Assembly: GCA_015492755.1 (NCBI GenBank)
Contig: WGEM01000073.1
Coordinates: 1 to 5,511, forward strand
DNA: 5,511 bases
Source: Gemmatimonadota bacterium
GTDB lineage: Bacteria; Gemmatimonadota; Gemmatimonadetes; Longimicrobiales; Gaopeijiaceae
Reading direction: 5' to 3'
Below the pieces are notes generated by a model. That model was not told the origin of the DNA and did no database searches. It saw only the letters and a program-made list of their open reading frames with translations. Positions 1 to 5,511 of this stretch are shown in pieces (the stretch's first letter is position 1; every line of letters begins with the position of its first letter). The position numbers and the translations under genes were made by a program.

Positions 1-120
1 GGATCTGCTCTTCCTCGCCGGGGAGTGCGCAGGGCTCCTCTTCTACCGCAACTTCGCCGACGAGGTGACATAGGAGCCTGTCCGAGTAGGAGAGCGGGCC
101 GCGCACGTGGTGGGTTCGCG
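1..120 (+). repeat. Left arm of a 307-bp inverted repeat
   Basis: This arm is the reverse complement of 188-307: each position n pairs with position 308-n, so the axis is at 154. Positions 1-106 match perfectly, 107 and 112 mismatch, and the match resumes through 120 before collapsing. The outer part (1-73) is a copy of the 3' end of the unknown gene at 235-738. The inner part (about 74-120) is non-coding and looks like a long terminal inverted repeat of a small mobile element. Both mismatches lie towards the centre and the coding part is identical. That pattern fits either an assembly fold-back or a very recent inverted duplication. Confidence 0.95.
2..73 (+). pseudogene. Duplicate 3' fragment of the unknown gene
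   Basis: Reading from position 2, this stretch encodes 23 residues, starting DLLFLAGECAG and ending RNFADEVT, then a TAG stop at 71-73. The residues are identical to the C-terminus of the protein at 235-738, at the nucleotide level too. It runs into the window edge, so it cannot be said whether a full second gene copy lies upstream or whether the sequence is an assembly fold-back of the same locus. I treat it as a fragment, not an independent gene. Confidence 0.6.
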
Positions 121-236
121 GTTGATCCATCGTCGCTTCTCCTCGCCGTAGCGCTGCTACGCCTCGTCGGCGCTCCTTGACTGAACACGCGAACGCACCA
201 AGTGCGCGGCCCGCTCTCCTACTCGGACAGGCTCCT
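72..236. mobile_element. Possible MITE-like element with long terminal inverted repeats
   Basis: Between the two copies of the gene end is about 165 bp that begins AGGAGCCTGTCCGAG and ends with its reverse complement. The terminal inverted repeats are about 48 bp with two mismatches; the core of about 67 bp (121-187) is not symmetric except for a central hairpin at 147-161. It carries no transposase or credible open frame. Small size, long inverted ends and no coding capacity are typical of miniature inverted-repeat transposable elements. Because the flanks are themselves inverted copies of each other, the exact ends and any target-site duplication cannot be determined here. A palindromic intergenic repeat that is not a transposon is the main alternative. 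Confidence 0.4.
147..161. repeat. Small perfect hairpin at the centre of the palindrome
   Basis: CGTAGC (147-152), a GCT loop (153-155) and GCTACG (156-161) form a 6-bp stem centred on position 154, the same axis as the 307-bp inverted repeat. The sequence between this hairpin and the long arms is not complementary. There is no T-run, so it does not look like an intrinsic terminator. Confidence 0.6.
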
Positions 237-307
237 ATGTCACCTCGTCGGCGAAGTTGCGGTAGAAGAGGAGCCCTGCGCACTCCCCGGCGAGGAAGAG
301 CAGATCC
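188..307 (-). repeat. Right arm of the 307-bp inverted repeat
   Basis: Reverse-complement partner of 1-120, with two mismatches (positions 201 and 196, opposite 107 and 112). Positions 235-307 are the last codons of the minus-strand unknown gene; 188-234 is the inner, element-like part. The sequence continues beyond 307 as the rest of that gene, so this is the arm attached to intact flanking sequence. The left arm ends at the window edge. Confidence 0.95.
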
Positions 308-738
308 TCCCGGCTCTTCGGCGGGAGGGGCGGCCGCGGCTGACGGGCGCTGTCCACGATGAGGAACCAGTCCAGCCCGTCGCGCGAGCCCAGCGTGATG
401 AGGAGCCCCGCCTCGCCCAGGTCGTGAAGTTCCGGAACCTCCGGATCCACGAACGAGGGGATCTGCTCCGGCGAGAATTCACGCCGCGCCGGTTCCACAC
501 CCAGGTCCAGGATCACGAAGGGCTCGGGCGCCGTGTTGGAGCCGGAGGCACGCCGTACGATGGCGCCCCGCTCCCCCTCCGCCAGATAGATGGCGCGCCA
601 GAGGGGCAGGGCAAACCGGGATCGCTCGCCGTCGGCACCCCAGAGGGCGAATGCACCACCTTCGTCGTCCCCCTCGTCCTCCTCCCACCCGTCGCGCCGC
701 CGGAGGTATTCGGTGATGTCGATGATCCCGTCGCTCAT
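235..738 (-). CDS. Protein of unknown function, 167 residues
   Basis: I do not recognise a family. The frame is open further upstream (to 1161), but that extension runs through the divergent membrane-protein gene and is low-complexity shadow sequence. The ATG at 738-736 gives a sensible N-terminus (MSDGIIDITEYLRRR). A GGAA lies a few bases before it, a weak ribosome binding site. The protein has an acidic patch (residues 18-28, WEEDEGDDEGG), then alternating hydrophobic strands such as PFVILDLG (73-80), GLLITLGS (111-118) and DWFLIVDS (123-130), a Pro-rich linker (134-140) and a hydrophobic C-terminal helix with LLFLAGECAGLLFY (146-159). There is no signal peptide and no clear membrane span, so it is probably cytosolic. 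Its TAG stop (237-235) abuts the MITE-like repeat, and its last 24 codons (stop included) are duplicated in inverse orientation at 2-73. It is divergent from the membrane-protein gene. It may have been shortened by the element. Confidence 0.72.
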   Translation of the reverse strand: MSDGIIDITEYLRRRDGWEEDEGDDEGGAFALWGADGERSRFALPLWRAIYLAEGERGAIVRRASGSNTAPEPFVILDLGVEPARREFSPEQIPSFVDPEVPELHDLGEAGLLITLGSRDGLDWFLIVDSARQPRPPLPPKSREDLLFLAGECAGLLFYRNFADEVT

Positions 739-820
739 ACTTCCAAGAAACGCCCGGAGCCGACGCGGGTCAACGGCGGAGTGTGTCCGGGGGTGCCCGG
801 CCAGAGGGGGACCTGCTACA

Positions 821-850
821 TTCTCCCGGCTTGGAATCCGTCGCCATAAT
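821..850 (+). promoter_or_regulatory. Weak sigma-70-like promoter candidate
   Basis: CATAAT (845-850) matches five of six bases of the -10 consensus and is conspicuous in GC-rich DNA. An 18-bp spacer separates it from TTCTCC (821-826), a poor -35 match. It lies in the 126-bp gap (739-864) between the divergent unknown gene and the membrane-protein gene, where promoters for both are expected. Transcription would start only a few bases before the ATG at 865, giving a very short leader. This is a by-eye match only. Confidence 0.22.
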
Positions 851-864
851 CGAGAACGAGGCCT

Positions 865-1143
865 ATGGAAAACTGGATCGGGATCGCCATCTGGATCGTG
901 ATGGGTGCCGGCATCGGTCTGCTCATGAAGGCACTCATCCCCCGCCCCGAGGAGCAGCCAGGACACACCGTCATCATCGCGGTGCTCGGAGCCTTCGCGG
1001 CGGTGATTGGCGGCATGCTCGGCGTCGGAACGTTCCACCTGTACGAACCGCTGGCCATCAGCCCCGGCGGGATGGCGGGAGGCGCCGTCTTCGCCACCAT
1101 GATGACCTTCGTCTACCGGTGGGGCATCCGCGGGCTCGTCTGA
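865..1143 (+). CDS. GlsB/YeaQ/YmgE family small membrane protein
   Basis: A 92-residue integral membrane protein of the transglycosylase-associated (GlsB/YeaQ/YmgE) family, which is widespread and linked to general stress; its biochemical role is unresolved despite the family name. It shows the family layout: a first membrane segment (about 4-23, with the Gly-rich stretch MGAGIGLL), a short cytosolic or periplasmic loop (IPRPEEQPG, 25-33), a second Gly/Ala-rich segment (about 35-57, with VLGAFAAVIGGMLG) and a third (about 67-86, GGMAGGAVFATMMTFVY). Length is normal for the family (80-95). The ATG at 865 is preceded by a purine-rich GAGAACGAGG whose GAGG sits close (3 nt) to the start. The dipeptidase gene begins 10 bp after its stop, so the two are probably co-transcribed. 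Confidence 0.92.
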   Translation: MENWIGIAIWIVMGAGIGLLMKALIPRPEEQPGHTVIIAVLGAFAAVIGGMLGVGTFHLYEPLAISPGGMAGGAVFATMMTFVYRWGIRGLV

Positions 1144-1153
1144 GCGCCACGCC

Positions 1154-2524
1154 GTGAGCACCGACCCCCGGGCGTACGCCCGGCAGAACCTGGACCGCTT
1201 CCGCCGGGAGCTCTACGACTTCCTCCGCATCCCGTCCGTCAGCGCCAAGACGGAGCACGCCGGTGATATGGCCGCCGCCGCCGAGTGGCTCCGGGCCCGG
1301 TTGCAGGAGGCGGGACTGGCGGCGGAGATCCGCGAGACACCGGGCCACCCCATCGTCCTTGGAAAGTGGACCGGCGCGGGGTCCGACGCACCCACGGTGC
1401 TGATCTACGGGCACTACGACGTGCAGCCGCCCGAGCCGCTGGAGGAGTGGCACGCACCCCCCTTCGAGCCCACCGAACGCGACGGGCGGGTGTACGCCCG
1501 CGGCGCCGCAGACGACAAGGGCCAGCTCTACATGCACGTGAAGGCGCTGGAGGCGCACCTGTCCGCCACCGGCCGCCTGCCGGTGAACGTCATCGTGCTG
1601 GCGGAGGGTGAGGAAGAGGTGGGGTCGGTGAACCTGGTCCCCTTCGTGGAGCGGCACGCCGCCGAGCTGGCGTGCGACTACGTGGTCATCTCCGACTCCA
1701 ACATGTTCGACGAGGGGATGCCCAGCATCCTCTTCTCGCTGCGGGGGCTGGCGTACCTGGAAGTGCACGTTACGGGGCCGCGCGGTGACCTGCACTCGGG
1801 TCAGTTCGGCGGCACGGTGGCCAACCCCGCCAACGCCCTGGCGAAGATCCTCGCCTCGCTCCACGACGCGCAGGGGCGGGTGGCGGTGGAGGGGTTCTAT
1901 GACGACGTCGTGGAGTGGGACGCCGAGACCCGCGAGCGCATCCGGAAGCTTCCCTTCGACGAGGAGCGCTACCGGCGGGAGCTGGGCGTGGACGCCCTGG
2001 CCGGCGAGGAGGGGTGGAATACGCTGGAGCGGCTCTGGATCCGGCCCACCTGTGACGTCAACGGCCTCCTCTCCGGCTACACCGGGGAGGGCGCCAAGAC
2101 GGTATTGCCAGCGCGCGCCATGGCGAAGGTGAGCTTCCGCCTCGTCCCCGATCAGACGCCGGAGCGGATTGCGGAGCTGGTTCGGGCCCATGTGGAACGT
2201 GTGGCTCCGGAAGGCGTGCGGGTGGAGGTTCGCGAGCTCCACGGCGGACGGCCGTGGCGCGCGAACCTCGAAGGGGCGCTGGTGCACGCCGCCAGCGAAG
2301 CGCTCCAGGAAGCCTTCGGCGTCCCCGCCGTCCTCCAGGGGGAAGGCGGCTCGATTCCCATCGTGGTGGACTTTGAGGAAAAGCTGGGTGCGTCAGCGCT
2401 CCTGGTGGGCTTCGCGCTCCCGGGCTGTAACCTCCACGCCCCCAACGAGTGGTTCCCGCTGGAGCACTTCGATCGCGGAATCGAAGCGCTGGTGGCGCTC
2501 TACAAGAAGCTAGGCACCGCCTGA
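1154..2524 (+). CDS. M20-family metallodipeptidase (carnosinase/CNDP-like)
   Basis: A 456-residue cytosolic zinc (or manganese) peptidase of family M20, most like the dipeptidase branch containing carnosine dipeptidase 2 and yeast Dug1, which releases amino acids from dipeptides. The metal-site residues are all visible: H87 in YGHYDVQP, bridging D120 in GAADDKG, catalytic E154 and ligand E155 in EGEEEVGS, D181 in VVISDS and H428 in CNLHAPNEW. The DLHSGQFGG motif (212-220) carries the His that reaches across the dimer in this branch. The lid/dimerisation domain spans roughly 200-385, with the catalytic domain split around it; length is normal. Translation starts at a GTG; no convincing Shine-Dalgarno is seen, but the next Met is residue 39, inside the conserved N-terminal helix, so GTG is preferred. 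It lies 10 bp after the small membrane-protein gene and converges with trpE. Exact substrate is not predictable; deacylase members of M20 are less likely. Confidence 0.95.
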   Translation: MSTDPRAYARQNLDRFRRELYDFLRIPSVSAKTEHAGDMAAAAEWLRARLQEAGLAAEIRETPGHPIVLGKWTGAGSDAPTVLIYGHYDVQPPEPLEEWHAPPFEPTERDGRVYARGAADDKGQLYMHVKALEAHLSATGRLPVNVIVLAEGEEEVGSVNLVPFVERHAAELACDYVVISDSNMFDEGMPSILFSLRGLAYLEVHVTGPRGDLHSGQFGGTVANPANALAKILASLHDAQGRVAVEGFYDDVVEWDAETRERIRKLPFDEERYRRELGVDALAGEEGWNTLERLWIRPTCDVNGLLSGYTGEGAKTVLPARAMAKVSFRLVPDQTPERIAELVRAHVERVAPEGVRVEVRELHGGRPWRANLEGALVHAASEALQEAFGVPAVLQGEGGSIPIVVDFEEKLGASALLVGFALPGCNLHAPNEWFPLEHFDRGIEALVALYKKLGTA

Positions 2525-2545
2525 GTGGGCGCCCAGGAGCCTCAG
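2521..2545. terminator. Weak bidirectional terminator candidate between convergent genes
   Basis: Only 17 bp (2525-2541) separate the stop codons of the dipeptidase and trpE. They contain the perfect 10-bp palindrome TGGGCGCCCA (2526-2535). The outer pentamers CTGAG (2521-2525) and CTCAG (2541-2545), which include the two stop codons, are also complementary. The two structures are mutually offset, stems are short, and there is no T-tract, so termination here is speculative. Confidence 0.2.
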
Positions 2546-4041
2546 ACCGAGCCCTCCACCATCACCGCCGCCCTCAGGAGCGCGCGCGCCTTGTTCAGCG
2601 TCTCCTGATACTCCGCGGCGGGATCGGAGTCGGCCACGATTCCCGCGCCCGCCTGCACATGGGCCATGCCGTCTCTGGCGAGGATGGTGCGGATGGTGAT
2701 GGCGGTGTCCATAGAGGCGCCGCCGAAGTTGAAGTGGCCCACGGCGCCCGCGTAGGGCCCCCGGCGGGTAGCCTCCAGCTCGTCGATGATCTCCATGGCG
2801 CGCACCTTCGGCGCTCCGGACACCGTGCCCGCCGGGAAGCAGGCCCGGAAGACGTCGATGGCCCCCAGCCCGTCCCGCAGCCGACCCTCCACCTGGCTCA
2901 CCAGGTGCATCACGTGGGAATAACGCTCCACCACCATGAGATCCGGCACGGTGACGGTCCCGTACTTCGCCACGCGGCCCACGTCGTTGCGCCCGAGGTC
3001 CACCAGCATTCGATGCTCCGCCAGCTCCTTCTCGTCCGCCAGGAGGTCGTCGGCCAGCGCGCGCTCCTCCTCCGGCGTGCGGCCCCGGGGCCGGGTTCCG
3101 GCGATGGGGCGGACGGTCACGGTGCCGTCCTCCACTCGCACCAGAAGCTCCGGTGAGCTCCCCACCAGGCTGAAGTCGCCCAGCTCCAGGAAATACAGGT
3201 ACGGCGACGGGTTGAGGCTGCGGAGCGCCCGGTAGAGATCGAAGGGGGCCGCCGATACCGGCATGCTGAGCCGCTGGCTGAGGACCACCTGAAAGGCGTC
3301 CCCCGCGTAGATGTAGTCGATGACCCGCCGCACCGCGGACTCGAACGCCTCACGGCTCATGGAGCTGGTGAACGTCGGGTCCTCCTCGGGCTCCCGGGTG
3401 AGCGTCACCGGTGAGGGCGCCGGCACGCTCACCAGCCGGTCCACCACCTCCTGCGTGCGCCGCGCCGCGTCGGCGTAGAGCCGCTCCAGCTCGTCGTCGG
3501 TGGGGTCCTCACCCACCTCCACCGCCGCGATGGCCATGGCGCGTCCCTTCAGGTTGTCGATGGCCAGGACCACATCGGTGAAGAGGAAGAGCCCGTCGGG
3601 CACACCCAGGTCGTCCGGCGGCGCGTCGGGAAGGTGTTCGATGAGACGCACCACGTCGTACGCGAAGTAGCCCACCGCCCCGCCCCAGAACCGGGGAAGC
3701 CCCTCCACCGCCGCCGGCCGCCGGGCGCGGAGCCTCGAGTCCAGGTCCTCCAACGGGTCGGAGGTCTCCACGGCGGTCCACCCGTCCCGGGGCGTCCACC
3801 AGGTCACCTCACCGCCCTGCAGTCGCCACACCGCGGCGGGACGGGTTCCCAGAAAGGTGTAACGGGCCCATTGTTCCCCGCCCACCACCGACTCCAGCAG
3901 GAAGCCGTAGGGCGGCTCCACCAGCTTGGCGTAGGCGGTGACGGCGGTATCCACGTCGAAGAGGAACTCCCGCCACACGGGCACCACGGTGCCGGTTCGG
4001 GCGAGTTCGCGGAAACGCTCTGGGGAAGGATCGATCTGCAT
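2542..4041 (-). CDS. trpE: Anthranilate synthase component I
   Basis: A complete 499-residue TrpE, which uses ammonia (normally from the TrpG glutaminase) to turn chorismate into anthranilate, the first committed step of tryptophan synthesis. The N-terminal regulatory domain has the tryptophan-binding LLES motif (48-51) and ARYTFLG (59-65), so feedback inhibition is expected. The chorismate-binding domain shows GSSPELLV (294-301), RPIAGTRPRG (311-320), the ELAEHRMLVDLGRND stretch (339-353), H379 in VMHLVSQVEG, FPAGTVSGAPK (402-412) and QAGAGIVADSDP (463-474). Ala314 in PIAGT, where PabB enzymes carry Lys (PIKGT), argues for TrpE over aminodeoxychorismate synthase. The frame extends upstream to 4335 but only as shadow of the divergent gene; the ATG at 4041-4039 gives a typical N-terminus. 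A GGAGG lies 14 nt upstream, further than usual. No trpG is adjacent, and no leader/attenuator fits. Confidence 0.94.
   Translation of the reverse strand: MQIDPSPERFRELARTGTVVPVWREFLFDVDTAVTAYAKLVEPPYGFLLESVVGGEQWARYTFLGTRPAAVWRLQGGEVTWWTPRDGWTAVETSDPLEDLDSRLRARRPAAVEGLPRFWGGAVGYFAYDVVRLIEHLPDAPPDDLGVPDGLFLFTDVVLAIDNLKGRAMAIAAVEVGEDPTDDELERLYADAARRTQEVVDRLVSVPAPSPVTLTREPEEDPTFTSSMSREAFESAVRRVIDYIYAGDAFQVVLSQRLSMPVSAAPFDLYRALRSLNPSPYLYFLELGDFSLVGSSPELLVRVEDGTVTVRPIAGTRPRGRTPEEERALADDLLADEKELAEHRMLVDLGRNDVGRVAKYGTVTVPDLMVVERYSHVMHLVSQVEGRLRDGLGAIDVFRACFPAGTVSGAPKVRAMEIIDELEATRRGPYAGAVGHFNFGGASMDTAITIRTILARDGMAHVQAGAGIVADSDPAAEYQETLNKARALLRAAVMVEGSV
4024..4030 (+). promoter_or_regulatory. Shine-Dalgarno deciding the HyuA-like start at 4040
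   Basis: GGAAGGA ends 9 nt before the ATG at 4040-4042 but 21 nt before the in-frame ATG at 4052-4054. This spacing favours the upstream ATG. The site lies inside the opposite-strand trpE coding sequence (codons 4-6), so trpE and the HyuA-like gene share sequence at their 5' ends. Confidence 0.5.
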
Positions 4042-5511
4042 GGGCGCACCAATGTCCTCCGGAGGCCCGGAGGCGTCAACGGCGGTTCTGGCGGTGGACA
4101 CCGGCGGCACCTTCACGGACCTGGTGCTCCTGGACGGCGAGCGTGTGGACACGCTCAAGGTGGCGTCGACACCCGACGACCCCGCCCGCGCGGTTCTGGA
4201 GGGCATTCGCCGCCTGGTGCCGGAGGGAACGCCCTTCGCGCTCCTGCACGGATCCACCGTGGCCACCAACGCCCTCCTGGAACGGAAGGGCGCCCGGGTG
4301 GTGCTGGTGACGAACCGCGGCTTCGAGGACGTCATCGAGATCGGTCGCCAGAACCGCCCGCAGCTCTACGCGCTGGTGGGTCACCGCCTCCCGCCGCTGG
4401 TGGCGCGGGCCCACCGCGTGGGAATCGCGGGGCGCATCGGGCCCCGGGGCGAGGAGATCGAACCGCTGGACGCCGACGAGATCGCGGGCCTCGCCGGCCG
4501 GCTGCGGGAGCTGGGCGCCGAGTCGGTGGCGGTGTGCCTCCTGCACGCCTACGCCAACCCCGCGCACGAGCGGGCCGTGGCGGAGGGGCTGAGGGGGCTG
4601 GACGTGCCCCGCTCGGTCTCGGCGGAGATCCTCCCCGAGTTTCGCGAGTACGAGCGGTGCTCCACCACGGTGGTGAACGCCTACGTGGCGCCGCGCATGG
4701 AGCGGTATCTGGGGCGCCTCGCCACCGAGGCGGGGGCCCTCCGGGTGACCATCATGGGCTCCGGCGGAGGGTCGCTGCCGGTGGAGCGGGCCCGCCGTGA
4801 GCCCGTCCACACGGTGCTCTCCGGGCCTGCGGGCGGGGTGATGGGCGCGCTCACCTGGGCCCGGAGGGCGGGCTGCTCGCGCATCATCACCTTCGACATG
4901 GGCGGCACCTCCACCGATGTCTCCCTCTGCCCCGGCCGGCCCCTGCACACGAGGGAGTTCCAGATCGCGGAAGCGCCGGTGGCGGTCCCCGTCATCGACA
5001 TCCACACGGTGGGCGCCGGCGGGGGTTCGCTGGCCCGCGTGGACGCCGGCGGCGCCCTCCGGGTGGGGCCCGAAAGCGCCGGCGCGGACCCCGGCCCCAT
5101 CTGCTACGGTCGCGGAGGGGAGCGGGTCACCGTCACCGACGCACACGTCTGGCTGGGCCGCCTCCCCCCCGACGCTTTTCTGGGTGGCGGCGCCCGGCTG
5201 GACCGCGCTGCCATCGAGGTGGAACTCACCCGCCTGGCCAGTGCGCTGGGCTGCTCGCCGGACGAGGCCGCCGAAGGTGTACTGGCGGTGGCGGATACCG
5301 CCATGGAGCGGGCGCTGCGGGTCATCAGCGTGGAGCGCGGCTACGATCCCATGGAGTTCACCGTGGTGGCCTTCGGCGGCGCCGGCGGCCTCCACGTGGC
5401 GGAGCTCACCCGGCGCCTGGGGGCCGCCGGTGCGCTGGTGCCTCCGGCACCGGGCCTCCTCTCGGCGTACGGGATGCTGGCCTCCCCCCTCACCCGCGAG
5501 CTCTCCCGCAC
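4040..5511 (+). CDS. Hydantoinase/5-oxoprolinase family protein (HyuA-like), 3' end missing
   Basis: The frame runs without a stop from 4040 to the window edge (490 codons plus two bases), so the C-terminal part is missing; HyuA-type subunits are usually about 650-720 residues. The family covers ATP-dependent N-methylhydantoinase and 5-oxoprolinase plus acetone-carboxylase-related subunits; which one this is cannot be told. Seen motifs: actin-fold phosphate loop DTGGTFTD (20-27), HGSTVATNALL (70-80), EFREYERCSTT (200-210), GSGGG (240-244), SGPAGGV (261-267), second phosphate loop FDMGGTSTD (285-293), DIHTVGAGGGS (320-330), GPESAGADPGPICYG (near 346) and FGGAGGLH (445-452), then PPAPGLLSAYG (468-478). 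ATG 4040 is chosen for its Shine-Dalgarno; ATG 4052 would shorten it by four residues. A HyuB-like partner would be expected downstream. It is divergent from trpE with overlapping start codons. Confidence 0.92.
   Translation, partial: MGAPMSSGGPEASTAVLAVDTGGTFTDLVLLDGERVDTLKVASTPDDPARAVLEGIRRLVPEGTPFALLHGSTVATNALLERKGARVVLVTNRGFEDVIEIGRQNRPQLYALVGHRLPPLVARAHRVGIAGRIGPRGEEIEPLDADEIAGLAGRLRELGAESVAVCLLHAYANPAHERAVAEGLRGLDVPRSVSAEILPEFREYERCSTTVVNAYVAPRMERYLGRLATEAGALRVTIMGSGGGSLPVERARREPVHTVLSGPAGGVMGALTWARRAGCSRIITFDMGGTSTDVSLCPGRPLHTREFQIAEAPVAVPVIDIHTVGAGGGSLARVDAGGALRVGPESAGADPGPICYGRGGERVTVTDAHVWLGRLPPDAFLGGGARLDRAAIEVELTRLASALGCSPDEAAEGVLAVADTAMERALRVISVERGYDPMEFTVVAFGGAGGLHVAELTRRLGAAGALVPPAPGLLSAYGMLASPLTRELSR
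4056..4065. promoter_or_regulatory. Palindrome CCTCCGGAGG carrying the trpE Shine-Dalgarno
   Basis: This perfect 10-bp palindrome puts GGAGG on both strands. On the minus strand the GGAGG (4060-4056) lies 14 nt before the trpE ATG and is the only good Shine-Dalgarno candidate for it, although the spacing is long. On the plus strand the copy is inside the HyuA-like coding region. It could also be a small operator, but nothing else supports that. Confidence 0.3.

Noticed and set aside
787..800. CCGGG/CCCGG inverted repeat with a GGTG loop in the divergent gap
   Set aside because: A 5-bp stem of only G and C is expected by chance in DNA of this composition, and there is no further sign of an operator or terminator.
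202..849. 215-residue open frame on the plus strand covering the right arm and the unknown gene
   Set aside because: Antisense to the 167-residue gene and beginning inside the repeat arm. The minus-strand frame has the more protein-like composition.
739..1161. N-terminal extension of the minus-strand unknown gene to a start at 1161
   Set aside because: The extension overlaps the well-supported membrane-protein gene on the other strand and translates to His/Asp/Arg-rich shadow sequence; the ATG at 738 gives a natural start.
1058..2287. 409-residue open frame on the minus strand
   Set aside because: Antisense to the M20 dipeptidase with its complete metal-binding motifs; composition is typical of a high-GC shadow frame.
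2449..3156. 235-residue open frame on the plus strand
   Set aside because: Starts inside the dipeptidase in another frame and continues antisense to trpE; His/Gly/Arg-rich with no family motif.
3634..4800. 388-residue open frame on the plus strand
   Set aside because: It runs antisense through trpE and then out of frame through the HyuA-like gene; Arg/Gly/Pro-rich with no domain.
4076..5395. 439-residue open frame on the minus strand
   Set aside because: It is antisense to the HyuA-like gene, whose plus-strand frame has all the family motifs. The antisense translation is low-complexity His/Gly/Arg-rich and has no recognisable domain.
1..5511. CRISPR array, tRNA, rRNA, toxin-antitoxin or defence system
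   Set aside because: No regularly spaced direct repeats, tRNA-like cloverleaf or rRNA sequence was noticed, and none of the genes belongs to a known defence family.

Overview
The window is high-GC, densely coding bacterial DNA with very short intergenic gaps and long shadow frames on the opposite strand. The protein set suggests a soil- or sediment-type heterotroph. A Gemmatimonadota-like lineage is my best guess, but it rests on overall impression and is not proven. The sequence starts inside a repeat and ends inside an open gene, so it may be a complete short metagenomic contig.

Layout. (1) Positions 1-307 form one giant imperfect palindrome centred on position 154. Two arms of about 120 bp (118 of 120 positions complementary) flank a non-symmetric core of about 67 bp. 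The outer part of each arm is the 3' end of the same gene, and the inner part looks like the terminal inverted repeat of a small transposon-like (MITE-like) element. This is either an assembly fold-back at a contig end or a real tail-to-tail inverted duplication. (2) A 167-residue protein of unknown function lies on the minus strand (235-738), its stop codon touching the element. (3) After a 126-bp divergent gap come two plus-strand genes 10 bp apart: a small GlsB/YeaQ/YmgE-type membrane protein (865-1143) and an M20-family dipeptidase (1154-2524). (4) Converging on the dipeptidase is a complete minus-strand trpE, anthranilate synthase component I (2542-4041). (5) Divergent from trpE is the N-terminal ~490 residues of a hydantoinase/5-oxoprolinase family (HyuA-like) protein, open at the window end. 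The best-supported start codons of these last two genes overlap inside one CATG tetranucleotide (4039-4042).

How the genes relate. Three of the four larger products are housekeeping or amino-acid metabolism enzymes: peptide hydrolysis (M20), tryptophan biosynthesis (TrpE) and probably cyclic-amide or 5-oxoproline hydrolysis (HyuA-like). They do not form one operon; orientations alternate. The trpE gene has no trpG partner here and no room for a classical trp leader/attenuator. I found no CRISPR array, RNA gene or recognisable multi-gene novel system. The unusual points are the terminal palindrome with its MITE-like core and the overlapping divergent start codons of trpE and the HyuA-like gene.
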